64,000 bases of DNA from Rhizoctonia solani (lineage: Eukaryota > Basidiomycota > Agaricomycetes > Cantharellales > Ceratobasidiaceae), in assembly GCF_016906535.1 (NCBI RefSeq), contig NC_057371.1, positions 1,364,001-1,428,000 of the forward strand. The letters run 5' to 3'. Shown here one piece after another: positions 34,921-45,734 of this stretch. The position numbers and the translations under genes are program-made. Each line of letters starts with the position of its first letter. Position 1 is the stretch's first letter. The notes beneath the pieces are model-generated. The model saw nothing but the letters and a program-made list of their open reading frames with translations, ran no database searches and was not told the DNA's origin.

Positions 34921-36239
34921 CAGAGATCGTAACACCGATAATGGCTACCAAGAACTCGCAGATGAGCATGCCAGCAGCGCCGATGAGGAGCAAGCGGCGA
35001 CGTCCGACCCTGTCGACAGCCCAGATACCAGGGACAGTCATGCCGACGTTGACGACATTGGTGGCGATGGTGATCAGGAAGGGGTTCTTGATCCCCGAGT
35101 TCTGGAAGAACGTGGTGCCGTAGTAGAAGATGAAGTTGATACCGGTGAGCTGCTGCCATGCTTGCAAGAAGACACCAGTCATGACACGGGTGAGGATCTT
35201 GTTGGGACCTTGCTTGAAGCAGTCGGCATACGAGCCAGAACCGAGCTCTTCTTCAGCGCGCAAGTTGGCCCGAATGTCGTTCAACTCGGTCTCAACTTCT
35301 GGATCTTCGGGGTGAAGAGACAAGAGACGAGCCAGGGCTTTTTGAGCATCTTGGTCACGTCCACGCTTGATGAGGTAGCGAGGCGATTCGGGAAGGACAA
35401 ACATGCCGCCGGCAAGGACTGCAGCCCAAACAAATTGGAGGGCAATGGGAATACGCCATGACGTATAGTTGGGACGGTCCTTGGTCGCGTTGTTAACAAT
35501 GGCAGCGAGCAAGAGACCGATGGTGATCGCCCATTGGTAGCAAGAAACGACAGCACCACGAATCCACTTGGGAGAGCTGGAATTTGGTAAGTGTGCTGGT
35601 ATGGTTGAAGTATGCTTGCGACCTACCATTCCGATTGGTACATGGGGACCAAGCAAGAAACCATACCAACACCGAGACCAGCAAATACGCGACCAACTGG
35701 GAAAATCATCAGAGGTTGTGAAACGAATTTTAAATGATTCAACTCACCGACGAAGACGGGAACACCGGTAGTACCAGTCTGGAGCGCGACACCAACACAG
35801 AACACCAAGCAAGCCGCGATGAGACCCCATTTGCGACCAAGCATGTCACCCATGGGTGCAGCGAGGAGCGCACCGAAGAAGGTACCAGCTGACAAGATAG
35901 AAACAATCAGCGACTCGCTGCTTGTCGAAATATCCCAGTTTCCATCTGGATTTTGATGGCCAAAAGTTTCGAGCCAATTCTGAGTAAAAGATAAGTATGT
36001 GGACTAAATGTGTGGAGAGTATTCGTATACCTTCATTTCCTTGACACCCGAAATAACACCAGTGTCATAACCAAAGAGGATACCACCAAAGGCAGCGAAT
36101 GTGGTCATCAGAATACCCGCAAGCTTGTTCTTTGGGGCTGGAAAAAAGCTAAGTTAATTCGTTCGTATGTGGGATATATTGATCACCCACCGCCAGAGCC
36201 ACCAACGCCGCCACCTGCTGCTACGGGACCGCCTGCCAT
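34445..36239 (-). CDS. MFS hexose transporter, copy 2
   Basis: Intact sugar porter of about 540 residues. It starts MAGGPVAAGGGVGGSGG at 36239, then an intron and APKNKLAG..., and four or five exons in all. The large last exon (to 35587) carries WIRGAVVSCYQWAITIGLL, PESPRYLIKRGRDQDAQ, QAWQQLTGINFIFYYGTTFF, VGRRRLLLIGAAGM, GPIAWVVTGEIFPLAIRAK, NWLWNFGIGYATPYLV and FLIPETKGLSLEQIDILYQ. No frameshift occurs in the membrane core. The frame stops at TGA 34445 (GCMV), yet a second frame continues into a Lys/Glu-rich tail to 34386 that is matched in copy 3. The leader upstream of the ATG is a CT-rich tract, typical of well-expressed fungal genes. It is divergent from copy 3 and shares tracts with both other copies. 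Confidence 0.93.
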
Positions 36240-37773
36240 GTTGAGATGTCTCGAGAAGGCGAGGAGGAGAAGAGAGGAATGAAGAAGCAGAGCTTGAAGA
36301 TTGAAGCTCCTCCTGGTGTGGTTCTTATAGGCCTCTGGGTCTGAGGGGCGTTAGTAGCCTGAATGTATGCATCGAAGCGGATGCTTGGCGGTCACATGTG
36401 GGCGGCACGAAGCTGTAGGTTTTGCTGGGCAGGAAACCCAAGAACGTGCCTGACCGAATATAGTAGGTGGTGTTATGATATAGATCCAAGCTTAGTTTGG
36501 ACGTCATTGAGGGAATATGATCATCCTTCAATTCCACCGGCCAACCCATTCTTTGACCATCGGAATTCTACCATCGACCATCACTGGATACGAACTTCTA
36601 ACAAGAAATCTTGAAAAACACTCATTCTATTTACTCCGCGTGCCACGATGCGTGTTCGAGGGACGAGAACAACATATGCTTCGACAGAACGACGGGTACT
36701 ACCCGTTTGGTCAATAATGCTGAGAATTTGCCTTTGCAAGAGTTCGTGAGAGTCTGCTGGCTGTGCACCTGGGCCTGTCTCCCCAGATTTTTGGAAAAGT
36801 CTGGGGAAGCATGCTGATTTCATTCTCTGATGGATACTTCGCAATATTGATTCTATTTTGAGAAGCTCATCTATTTTATGGGCTAGTTGCCCTGTTTCGT
36901 CATATCGGTAAGTATCACTGCGTATAACTTGCCGACTATGTGCCCCTGTGTCAACGTTCACATGTTCTTCAAGTATATGTGTATTATTAGTGAGTACCGA
37001 GGTGCCCGTGGTGATATGAGCTGAATTCTAGAATATCTCACCTGTTTCAAAATTGATCCCGTATTTCAAGCGCACACACTCTACTATTCTAGGCACAAGA
37101 GTAGTCCAGCCCATGTGTTACTTGGCCGCTGCCGCCCCCTCGCTTGTGGCATCGGTAAATTCACGCACCGACCCAATCTAACCACACCAATTAGGCAGTT
37201 CCGGCTACCCCCGGCTCGCTTACCGGAAGCGCAAATCATCGAAGTGATCTGGCTGGTCTCCCTGAATCGGCTAAGAATAAAATTAGCCGATACCCCTGAT
37301 CGGACGATTACAAATTTTATGGAGAACAGGGCTTGGGGCGTTGGAGAACGGGATGGGGGAAACTTCGCAACGAGGGGCCACCCGGGGGATCACTATTATG
37401 CGGAGGCGAGCTCTGGGCATGCGTAAGACAAGAGGTGCAGGCGTTATACTCACCATTGGGGTGCATGTATGCATGGTTCGGAGTCGACTTTTGCCGTGGG
37501 TTAGTCGTGTGACCCAATCGGTCGAAAACTCACGATGGTTATGCCCGGCGCCTACCCAAAGCGGCCACCGGGCGGAAATCCAGAACCATGGGCCCATCCA
37601 TCGGAAGAAGGTGATGGCTGCCCGAGACTGAATGGGAGGGTGTTGTGCCCATGTGACCCATGTGGCTCCACCTCATTGCTCTCTTAGTTTAAAAATGGTC
37701 GGTGCTTGGCGGAGAGAGGCCAAGCCTTGGCTTTTCTCCCCTCGCTCACACTACTGCACAGTACCAACACACG
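36240..37773. promoter_or_regulatory. Divergent 1.5 kb promoter region between hexose transporters 2 and 3
   Basis: Non-coding space between two divergent transporter starts. Both ends have CT-rich leaders on the coding strand. A perfect inverted repeat, CCCCAGA at 36781-36787 and TCTGGGG at 36800-36806, presents two SYGGRG elements (the core bound by fungal Cre1/CreA carbon repressors) head to head. A 126-codon frame on the - strand (36581-36961) starts only at GTG and has no recognised relatives. Confidence 0.55.
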
Positions 37774-39572
37774 ATGGCCGGAGGACCTGTCGCCGCCGGC
37801 GGAGGTATCGGGGGCTCTGGTGGTAAGTCCAAGCTTTCGACTGCGTTCAGAAGTTACTCATGCCCCCCTCTAGCCCCAAAGAACAAGTTCGCAGGCATTC
37901 TCATGACTGCATTCGCTGCCTTTGGTGGTATTCTATTCGGTTATGATACTGGTACAATCTCTGGTATCAAGCAGATGAAGGTACAGTATAGTAGACGCCT
38001 GTTATCCTACCCTATCACTCATCCATCTCTTAGGATTGGCTGCGCACATTTGGGTACGACAAGGGCGATGGAAGCTATGGAATTACCACTTCGAACGAAT
38101 CGCTCGTGGTTTCTATTCTTTCTGCAGGCACCTTCTTTGGCGCGCTCCTTGCTGCGCCAATGGGTGACATTCTTGGTCGCAAATGGGGTCTCATCGCGGC
38201 TTGTTTGGTATTCTGTGTTGGTGTTGCTCTGCAAACCGGTACCTTGAGTTTTGCGGTATTCGTCGGTATGCATACCAAATTTGAAACATCCGGCACACAC
38301 TGACCAAAGAAAATCTAGTCGGTCGTGTCTTCGCCGGTCTCGGCGTCGGGATGGTCTCGTGCCTTGTCCCCATGTACCAATCCGAGTGGTGAGTGAACAC
38401 GGCTTTTGAATGGCGCATATACTCACCGGTGACGCTGTAGCTCACCAAAATGGATTCGTGGTGCCGTTGTGTCCTGCTACCAGTGGGCCATTACTATTGG
38501 TCTTTTGTTGGCCGCGATTGTCAACAACGCTACTCAACACCGCGACGATCACTCGGCATGGCGTGTTCCTATTGCCATCCAATTTGTCTGGGCTGCAATT
38601 CTCGCTGGGGGAATGTTCCTTCTCCCCGAGTCACCTCGCTACCTCATCAAGCGTGGCCGTGATCAAGATGCCCAGCGTGCTCTTGCCAGGCTCCTTTCAC
38701 TTCATCCCGAGGACCCCGAGGTCGAGACCGAGCTGAACGATATTCGTGCCAACTTGCGTGCCGAGGAGGAACTCGGCTCCGGCTCTTACTTGGATTGCTT
38801 CAAACAAGGCCCCAACAAGATTTTGACCCGCGTTATGACCGGCATTTTCCTCCAGGCTTGGCAACAACTCACTGGTATCAACTTCATCTTCTACTATGGT
38901 ACTACATTCTTCCAGAACTCGGGCATTAAAGATCCTTTCCTGATCACCATTGCCACCAACGTCGTCAACGTCGGCATGACTGTCCCTGGTATCTGGGCTG
39001 TCGACAGGGTCGGACGTCGCCGCTTGCTCCTCATCGGCGCTGCTGGCATGCTCATCTGCGAGTACCTCGTCGCTATTATTGGTGTCACGATCTCTGTCGA
39101 GAACCAGGCTGGTCAGAAGGTCCTCATTGCGTTCGTCTGCATCTACATTGCCTTCTTCGCCGCCACATGGGGTCCTATTGCATGGGTCGTCACCGGCGAG
39201 ATCTTCCCTCTTGCGATCCGTGCCAAGGCCATGTCGATGTCGACTGCGTCGAACTGGCTGTGGAACTTCGGTATCGGCTATGCGACTCCATACCTTGTGA
39301 ACGACGGACCTGGGAATGCGAACCTGGGAGTGAAGGTGTTCTTCATCTGGGGCTCTACCTGCGTTGGGTGCCTGCTGTTCACGTACTTCCTTATCCCTGA
39401 GACGAAGGGACTGTCGCTGGAGCAGATTGATATTCTGTACCAGAACACGAACGCGATCCACTCTGTTGCGTACCGGCGCCAGCTGATTGCGGAGGACGTG
39501 CATGCTGCGGACCCGGAGGCGATTGCGCGTGTGACGTCGAAGTGGACCAGGAGCACGGGCTGCATGGCCTGA
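37774..39572 (+). CDS. MFS hexose transporter, copy 3
   Basis: Intact sugar porter, about 540 residues, the clear paralogue of copy 2. ATG 37774 gives MAGGPVAAGGGIGGSGG, then an intron and APKNKFAGILMTAFAAFGGILFGYDTGTISGI. The next exon is DWLRTFGYDKGDGSYGITTSNESLV and SILSAGTFFGALLAAPMGD, followed by VGRVFAGLGVGMVSCLVPMYQSE. The final exon from about 38440 carries all signature motifs (PESPRYLIKRGRDQDAQ, VGRRRLLLIGAAGM, FLIPETKGLSLEQ). The main frame stops at TGA 39570 after GCMA. A neighbouring frame continues to TAG at 39631 with a tail matching that of copy 2. Its substrate is probably glucose or another hexose; no experimental link can be drawn. Confidence 0.93.
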
Positions 39573-39576
39573 GGTC
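39097..39576 (+). repeat. Near-identical inverted tract, transporter copy 3 arm
   Basis: Partner of 34441-34920; 480 nt with two differences by eye, in inverted orientation about 4.2 kb apart. Confidence 0.85.
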
Positions 39577-39631
39577 TACCAAGTCCCGAGAAGTACACAG
39601 CGAAAAGGCCGATGTCTCGCACCAAGAGTAG

Positions 39632-40019
39632 TTCCTCTTTTTGCTACGATATATCCCTTTATTTCCCTACTCTTTCAAATGTTGTACTTTTTTACTTTCT
39701 TATCTCTCATTACTGTGACACTGCTCATTTGTAGAATTTTCACGAATTGTACGAATCCATAACCGCGCAAAGACAACTGCAATTCAATTGAGTTTAACGA
39801 GGATAGAGATTCTGCTGTTATGTGCTTGGCCACATCTATGTACAGGCTATCCCAAGCTCCGGGATTGAATAGTGATGTCCGTCTTAGTATAATGCCATCA
39901 TTCACATGCATCAACCCCTATCCCCTACTTGATTAGCGAAGGTTCGTATCGATATTTATTCCCAGGAATCGTTCCGCCACACCCTTCCCCATCTTGTACA
40001 CGCCCAGCAAGGTTCTGGG
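39632..40019. other. Convergent intergenic region
   Basis: About 390 nt between the 3' ends of transporter 3 and the UPF0662 gene. AT-rich, no gene recognised; presumably both 3' untranslated regions. Confidence 0.4.
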
Positions 40020-42217
40020 CTACTCGGAATCATAGTCGTATTCATACTCGTCCTCGCCTTCGCCCTCTTCCATGGCTTCTTTGAGCTGTGAAAATGCATA
40101 CAGTCAGTTATCGTTCTCAGCATCGCGAGAAATCGAGGGGCGTGGCAGCCACGCGTGCTCCACCGTTGACGTGATGGACCCAACGTAAGAATAGGCTTCT
40201 AGAACTCTTACCATCTCGACCAGCTCATGGCACTCGTTCAGATGTGCCATCACGATACCCTGCCCTTCTGGAACTGACCCATCGGAACCTGTCGATTCAC
40301 GTAACGTATTCACGACACGAGGTGATGGGTATACAAAGGTGGAATTCCGCAGCGAAAGACCGGGATATTATTAGTTGTCATAAGTTAAAGTTTGACAGCC
40401 GCACGTACCGATAAATTTCCCGTCTTTTCGCATCGAGTCGACTTGGAACAGAGCTAATTGGTACTATTCAAATGGAAATGGTTGATTTTCCAGAATAAGG
40501 AATTTGGGCAAACTAAACATACTGGGTAAAGATCGCGAGGGTTGAACGGTCCTCCAAATTTCAACACCTCATTGAGGCATTTCTTAACGGTTGATAATTT
40601 GTTGGCCTGATGTAAACTGTAAGGCGGCTGCACGTGAGTTTCGGTAAATCATGACGCACAATTGGCATTAATTCTTCCGAGACCGGTTCACTCGCGGACA
40701 GCAGTCGGTGAATCAACCCGTAACATCTCCGTAAGAGGTACAATAAAACCTGGATCAAAGAGGTGAGAAAAAAGCAAACTATAAGAACACCATAGGTACT
40801 CACATATTGCCCGTTGGGGACGTTTCCTTCCGCATCGACGAACTTGCCATTTACACGCATTTTGTCGATCTCCTGCAGAGCCTGGGAATAATTCCACAGG
40901 TCTGTTTCGCGGAGGGTCCATCTATGAGTGAGAACCAACTGTTCTAATTGCGCGCGCATGTCCCAGAGGCGGTCATGAATAGGTTTTAGGGCGGTGGAAA
41001 CATCATCCTCTCGAGCTCGGATTTCTTGAGCAATATCAAAGCACTCTTCCAGCAGACCTGAGCACAAAGCCTGTGAAGCAGGTACTACTCCATTGGGCCC
41101 CAAGAATTTGCCATTTTCGCGTTTGCTGCAGTGTTTCACCATGTGTCAGTATGTTCATCCATGGAGCGCGAACAAGTACTCCCATACCTTTCGATTTTCC
41201 TCAGCTCCTCCATGATAGGCTTGAGATCAGCCTTGAATGGCTTGGGTTTCGCGGCAAGTGCGACCAGCTGGCGACGCAGCGTCACAAGCCGCTGGTGAAT
41301 TGGAACGAGTTCAACTGACAGCACAGATAGCGAATCTTGTAAATCGGACAAAATCGCGTCTAAACATAAAGACAGAAGCCAAATTAGTTTACGTGCTCAA
41401 ATATGTCAGTTTACGTTTGTGGATTGTGTGTTACAAGAAGGGTCGCACACGCACCGCATTCGCTCAGTTTTCGGTCAAGTAATTTAGTCATCGCGGGCGG
41501 ATGTAAGCCACTCTCCTTGTCATTTCGAACGATTTCACGAAGTTCGTCGAGGCGGTTCCTGAAAGATTTGAGGTCGGCTTCGGTATACACCGCAGACTCG
41601 TTCATATGGTCGAGTAGTTGCTACGGGAAGTGTCAGTTATGCCTTTTACTAAGTTGGATCTCACGCATAAACCCATGGTATTTAGCGCCACACCGCCCGG
41701 AAACCATTGATGAATGATAGAAATGGAGGTATAGCATGGATCCTGGTTGCCCAGTTTTGCCTATCCCAAGTGGATAAAGTAACACTCACCCTCATACTGG
41801 CTATTTGGCTATAGGTAGCAGGACATTCTCGAGCTTTTCCGATAGTTAAGAAGAATAATGAGAGCAAGCTGAACACATCTGCCAGTAGGGTATCAAGACG
41901 ATTGGGAACATGCGGCCCTGTCTCTTGGTCGCGCAGATCATTAAGCTTTTCGACTAGATGATGGGGCCAATGACATCAATATTTGCCGGATGTTCCATCT
42001 CAGAGTCTAAACCAACCTTGTTTGACGACAGCCTGATATATGTTGAGTACATCCTGCGACTTGATATACTCTCCGCGATTCTGCTTGAGTGCAGTGAGGC
42101 GGTTACGAATGCTATCCATGTGGTAAGATACTCTACCGCCGGCGCGCCACTAAAGTAATTCATGACTCACTTGATGACCTTCTCGAGGATCGTGATCTCT
42201 TCTGGTTGTAGGGACAT
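40020..42217 (-). CDS. UPF0662/DUF2408 family protein (yeast Cub1-like)
   Basis: Fungal-specific helical protein of unknown biochemical role; the yeast member YPL260W (CUB1) has been linked to proteasome function and DNA repair. ATG 42217 gives MSLQPEEITILEKVIK. Then follow SYHMDSIRNRLTALKQNRGEYIKSQDV, NDLRDQETGPHVPNRLDTLLADV, RLDELREIVRNDKESGLHPP and SVELVPIHQRLVTLRRQL. Two copies of the duplicated family block each contain a variant of M-R-x-N/D-G-K-F-x-x-x-x-G-x-V-P-x-G-Q (near 40850 and 40250), and another is ENGKFLGPNGVVPASQ (near 41100). The end is acidic (EEGEGEDEYEYDYDSE), TAG at 40020. About ten short exons. Divergent from the first tropomyosin. Confidence 0.88.
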
Positions 42218-42838
42218 GAGGGATAAGGAAACAAAAGGCGAAAGGATTACTTTAAGTACAAGAAACCAGGCCTGGGACGGACTGTGGTGTGCCGAGTCGG
42301 TGTGGTGACGAGTGTGCGGGATCGGCCGGCGGTGTTATATGTGTAAGCAGCGTATCGGTAAGCAAGCTCAGCCCCCAGAGTCAGGGCTCGGGTGGAGGAC
42401 GATATGGAGTGCAGCGGGAGGCGGGCACCGGGAGATCAATGGGAGAGCTTGGGCCAGTTTGGGCAATGTGCTATCAGTTCTGTAGAGATTAACTCTACTA
42501 ATAGCCTCTATCCACAACCTTCGATCCTCAATCCGTGTGGACCTTTGTGGCTATTCAGAGAACGCAGCACAAGCAACGGGAAAGTTAGCCCTGATGTCTG
42601 AGATCGAACAAGCGACGGGCGTCTATCTGGGTCATATCGCCACCCGATTTGTACATGTTGGACCGAGTTCCTAGGTCCCCTTGACCCTCTCTGCTCTTGC
42701 ACTCCACTCTTCATCTGTCTACGTGTTTTTACCTATTTTCGTTTCATCGTATGTATTATCGCTTTATGGCATGGACTGGGAATTATAGAGATGGCTTACC
42801 TGACGCGTTTATCTTCAGTTTCTAAATAACGCATCGAC
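42218..42838. promoter_or_regulatory. Divergent promoter region, with a 5'-UTR intron of the tropomyosin gene
   Basis: Space between the UPF0662 start and the tropomyosin start. A likely 70-nt intron (donor GTATGT at 42749, acceptor TTCAG at 42818) sits 20 nt before the tropomyosin ATG. The next gene has a similar arrangement, which supports it. Confidence 0.5.
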
Positions 42839-43501
42839 ATGGATCGCGTCAAGGAGCGACTTGCAGCACTTAGGTTAGTGGGGAGAAACACGATACTAAA
42901 CATCGTTGTCAATCCCGGAGGATGGGCTGAACAATCGCGAACAGGAAGGAATGCGATGACAACGCGGACCGAGCGGACAAGGCTGAGGCCAAGGTGAAGG
43001 AGCTCGAACAGCAACTGCTGCAACGCGAACAAGAGGTCAAGTCTCTTACCCACAGACTCGAGAATGCCGAGCGAGAAGTAGAGGAGCTCGATTCGAAATA
43101 CGCAACTGCGAAGAAGGCCGGAGAAGATGGCGCCCAGTCTCAACAAAGTGAAGGGATGTTGAGGAGCAAGATTGAGCTGCTTGAAGGAGAACTTGACAAA
43201 TCAGAAGCAAGTGTCAAAGAGACTATGGAGAAGTGGGTACAAATGCTTGAATCGGTGTCATTCGCTAATCGGTGTTGATTTATCCAGGCTCAGGCAAGTT
43301 GATATTAAAGCCGAGCACTTTGAACGCCAAGTGCACAAACTGGAGCAGGAGCGAGATCAGTGGGAGGCCAAGTATGAGGTATGTTACCATTCGATTTGTC
43401 TCTTGCTATTCCTTACCGTGTCGCCACAGGATATGAAAGAGCAAAAGAGCAAGGTCCAGAAGGAGCTGGATGACCTTGCTTCAGGAATAGACAACCTTTA
43501 A
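42839..43501 (+). CDS. TPM1: Tropomyosin, full length
   Basis: Coiled-coil dimer that winds along formin-made actin cables and contractile rings (S. pombe Cdc8, yeast Tpm1). Spliced product is about 161 residues, the length of Cdc8. It starts MDRVKERLAALR, spliced in phase to KECDDNADRADKAEAKVKELE. Continuous heptads follow: QQLLQREQEVKSLTHRLENAE, REVEELDSKY, RSKIELLEGELDKSEASVKE. Then TMEK/LRQVDIKAEHFERQVHKLEQERDQW and EAKYE/DMKEQKSKVQKELDDLASG, TAA at 43499. Introns fall after LR, EK and YE. No frameshift. A paralogue with matching intron positions lies about 500 nt downstream on the same strand. Confidence 0.94.
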
Positions 43502-44008
43502 TATCATTACGCGTACTTGTTTTCTCTACCATCATATCTTACGAAATCGGTTTCGGCCTTGCGCTTGAACTCTCACCTCTACGCTTATACATTGCTATTA
43601 TACACACACGTAAACATAGGAAACATTTTTGTGAGCATCCAAGTCTCCGACTGCGGAGCAGGAGACCAACTGCCTATTGTCCATCATTGTGTGACCGCCA
43701 CCCCAGCAAAAATATGTCTGGTGATATTCGTATTCGTATTACGTAGCTTTACGATCCGCCACTCACGTTTAAAGGTTGACTGGAGTAAAAGGATATGTTT
43801 GAGCGGGGTCGAGCAAAGGTTCAGATATAACTTTAATGTAATAACCGGTCCCGCCTTTTAGTTTCACTGATCCAGTTTGGTCATATATGCGTAAGCGCTT
43901 GCAAAACGCCCTCTCAAAGAGTCATTTGAGGTAAGCACTCAACTGTCTTTATTAAGTGCTATCCAAACCATCGCTCAAGATCATACACCATCGTCCCATA
44001 GAGCCATC
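43502..44008. other. Intergenic between tandem tropomyosins, with a 5'-UTR intron
   Basis: About 500 nt. A 115-codon frame at 43517-43861 is not protein-like. Near the right end a probable 71-nt leader intron (GTAAGC at 43931, acceptor CCATAG ending 44001) precedes the ATG of the second tropomyosin by 7 nt. Confidence 0.45.
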
Positions 44009-44552
44009 ATGGACCACATCAAGGAGCGTATCAGCAAGTTAAAGTTAGTACGATATTGCCAAGAAACTCTGCGATAATCTTACCGCTGCCCCTTTGCTGT
44101 TGACCAGGAAAGAAGCCGATGCTAACGCCGAGCGCGCAGAGGAGGCCGATGCCAAACTCAAAGCACTTCAAAAGGAGTTATCCGAGGCTAACGAACAAAA
44201 CGCGATCCTGAATCGTAGGATATCGGCCCTCGAGGCCGAAAATGAACGGCTCGACGACAAGTTTCAAGTTGCGGAGAAAGCACGCAAGGACATGGCAGAG
44301 AAGTACTATCATGTGCTAGTTTCCTATTTCTTTTTACTCATGTGCGCAATCAAGGCTCCAGAACGCCGATATCAAAGCAGAAGATTCCGATCGTCGGGCG
44401 AGGATGGCTGAGGAAGAACGGGATCAGTGGGAAGAAAAATATGAGGTATTCAATCTTGTTGATCCTTTAGAGTCATTACTCAATACATCCTACAGAAAAT
44501 GAAAGCGGAGAAAGAACGATTGCAAAAGGAGATAGATGAGCTCGGGTTGTAA
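44009..44552 (+). CDS. Tropomyosin-like short paralogue
   Basis: Tandem duplicate of the upstream tropomyosin. MDHIKERISKLK is spliced to KEADANAERAEEADAKLKAL. Next are ELSEANEQNAILNRRISALEAENE, RLDDKFQVAEKARKDMAEK/LQNADIKAEDSDRRARMAEEE, RDQWEEKYE/KMKAEKERLQKEIDELGL, and TAA at 44550. Intron positions match those of the first copy exactly (after LK, EK and YE). My count is about 125 residues, 36 fewer than the full-length copy. Most of the loss lies in the first half, near a whole number of heptads. Expression and function are unknown; it could form short filaments or heterodimers, or be a lesser paralogue. Confidence 0.88.
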
Positions 44553-44654
44553 TGAATAGGACTAGGGTCTTGCAACGCAGCAGAGGCCAATGATTTATTC
44601 TGTGGTAGATTTACGTACACATACATGTCGATTATTAATTTTTGGCCGAGCCAA

Positions 44655-45486
44655 TCACTTCTGAACAACTGTGTCGCCCTCGCTAAACGACAACGAGACG
44701 CTGTTTACGCAATGCCTTTCGTCGGCTGAGCAACGCCTGGATAAGCTCCCACAACAGTATCTGAATGACACATCACTTACTTGGTGTAGGGAAACCTTCT
44801 CCTTTAAATACGTGTCCAAGGTGACCTCCGCATGCAGTGCATGTTATTTCGGTCCTGAATGAAGTATGTCGGTATTTCAGCTGCCACCAAACACTAAAGG
44901 CACGAACCTGAGCATTCCAAAGGACCTATCTTCATGTCTGTGTTTTATTGGTCATCTTTGTAATATTGATAACATTTTGATCCCATTCATACCTTGTTAC
45001 AGCTCCAGGAATTGAGTCATAATACGCTGGCCATCCTATTGTGTCGTATTAGCACACATTGACCATACGCATATAACGTGCTAGCATACCACATCCGCTC
45101 TTGAACTTTGTTTTGCTAGTATATAAGGGAGTACCACATCCGGCACAAGTGTATACACCCTCTTCGTAGTGTTTATCATATTTACCAGTGCCGGCAGGCT
45201 CTGTGCCTTTTTGGCGCAAGATGCGGAACTTGCGTAGAAATTATCTTGTTAGCAAGCGATCTAAACGCACTGACCCTCGGCAAACCTGTTCTGGAGATAG
45301 CTGGGCCCTCCATTCTTCCTCTGATTTAGTTGCTGAAGCAGATTTACCGTCGGACATATTGGCACTAGTGTTTGAGAATCCGTGCGCTTGGATGATGGTC
45401 GCGTTTACTAGGGGAAATGTGCGGACAGGGCGGAATAAGTACGCACGGGATGCAGTCTGAGTGTATCCGAATAGGCGCTTAAACAT
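44655..45486 (-). CDS. MXR2: Peptide-methionine (R)-S-oxide reductase (MsrB)
   Basis: Repairs methionine-R-sulfoxide in proteins using thioredoxin. ATG 45486 gives a basic leader (MFKRLFGYTQTASRAYLFRPVRTF), a likely mitochondrial presequence; a second in-frame Met (MSDGKSASATKSEEEWR) at about 45357 would give a cytosolic form. Exons read EEWRAQLSPEQ/FRILRQKGTEPAGTG, YDKHYEEGVYTCAGCGTPLYTS, KFKSGCGWPAYYDSIPGA/VTR. Then HEDRSFGMLR/TEITCTACGGHLGHVFKGEG and ERHCVNSVSL with the catalytic Cys, TGA at 44655. Both CxxC zinc pairs are present. Introns are short and canonical. It is divergent from TIM44, with 248 nt between starts. Confidence 0.93.
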
Positions 45487-45734
45487 AGAGGGGGGGAGCA
45501 AGTGGCTTGGTCGACGCACCACCCAATTTATGTGCCGACTGGGTGATGGATGGGATGAATGACGCGAAGTGGCAAGATGGGCCGCGGCGATCATATTCGA
45601 TCGCCGGTCATGCGTACGTTTCCCACGCACATCAAAGTCACGTGGTAGACGTCTAATCTTTTCCCAACCCGCAAATCTCTCATACCTACACGCCATCTCT
45701 GACCCGTCTCTGCTCCGTCTCTTTTCGCAGTGAG

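Noticed and set aside
34514..35461. 315-codon open frame on the + strand opposite transporter copy 2 (and its twin at 38697-39503 on the - strand)
   Set aside because: It is the antisense shadow of the GC-rich conserved transporter exon; it occurs in both copies only because the sense strands are nearly identical, and it has no family motifs.
36581..36961. 126-codon - strand frame between transporters 2 and 3
   Set aside because: Composition looks partly protein-like, but it starts only at GTG, has no recognised motif and lies in a shared promoter region.
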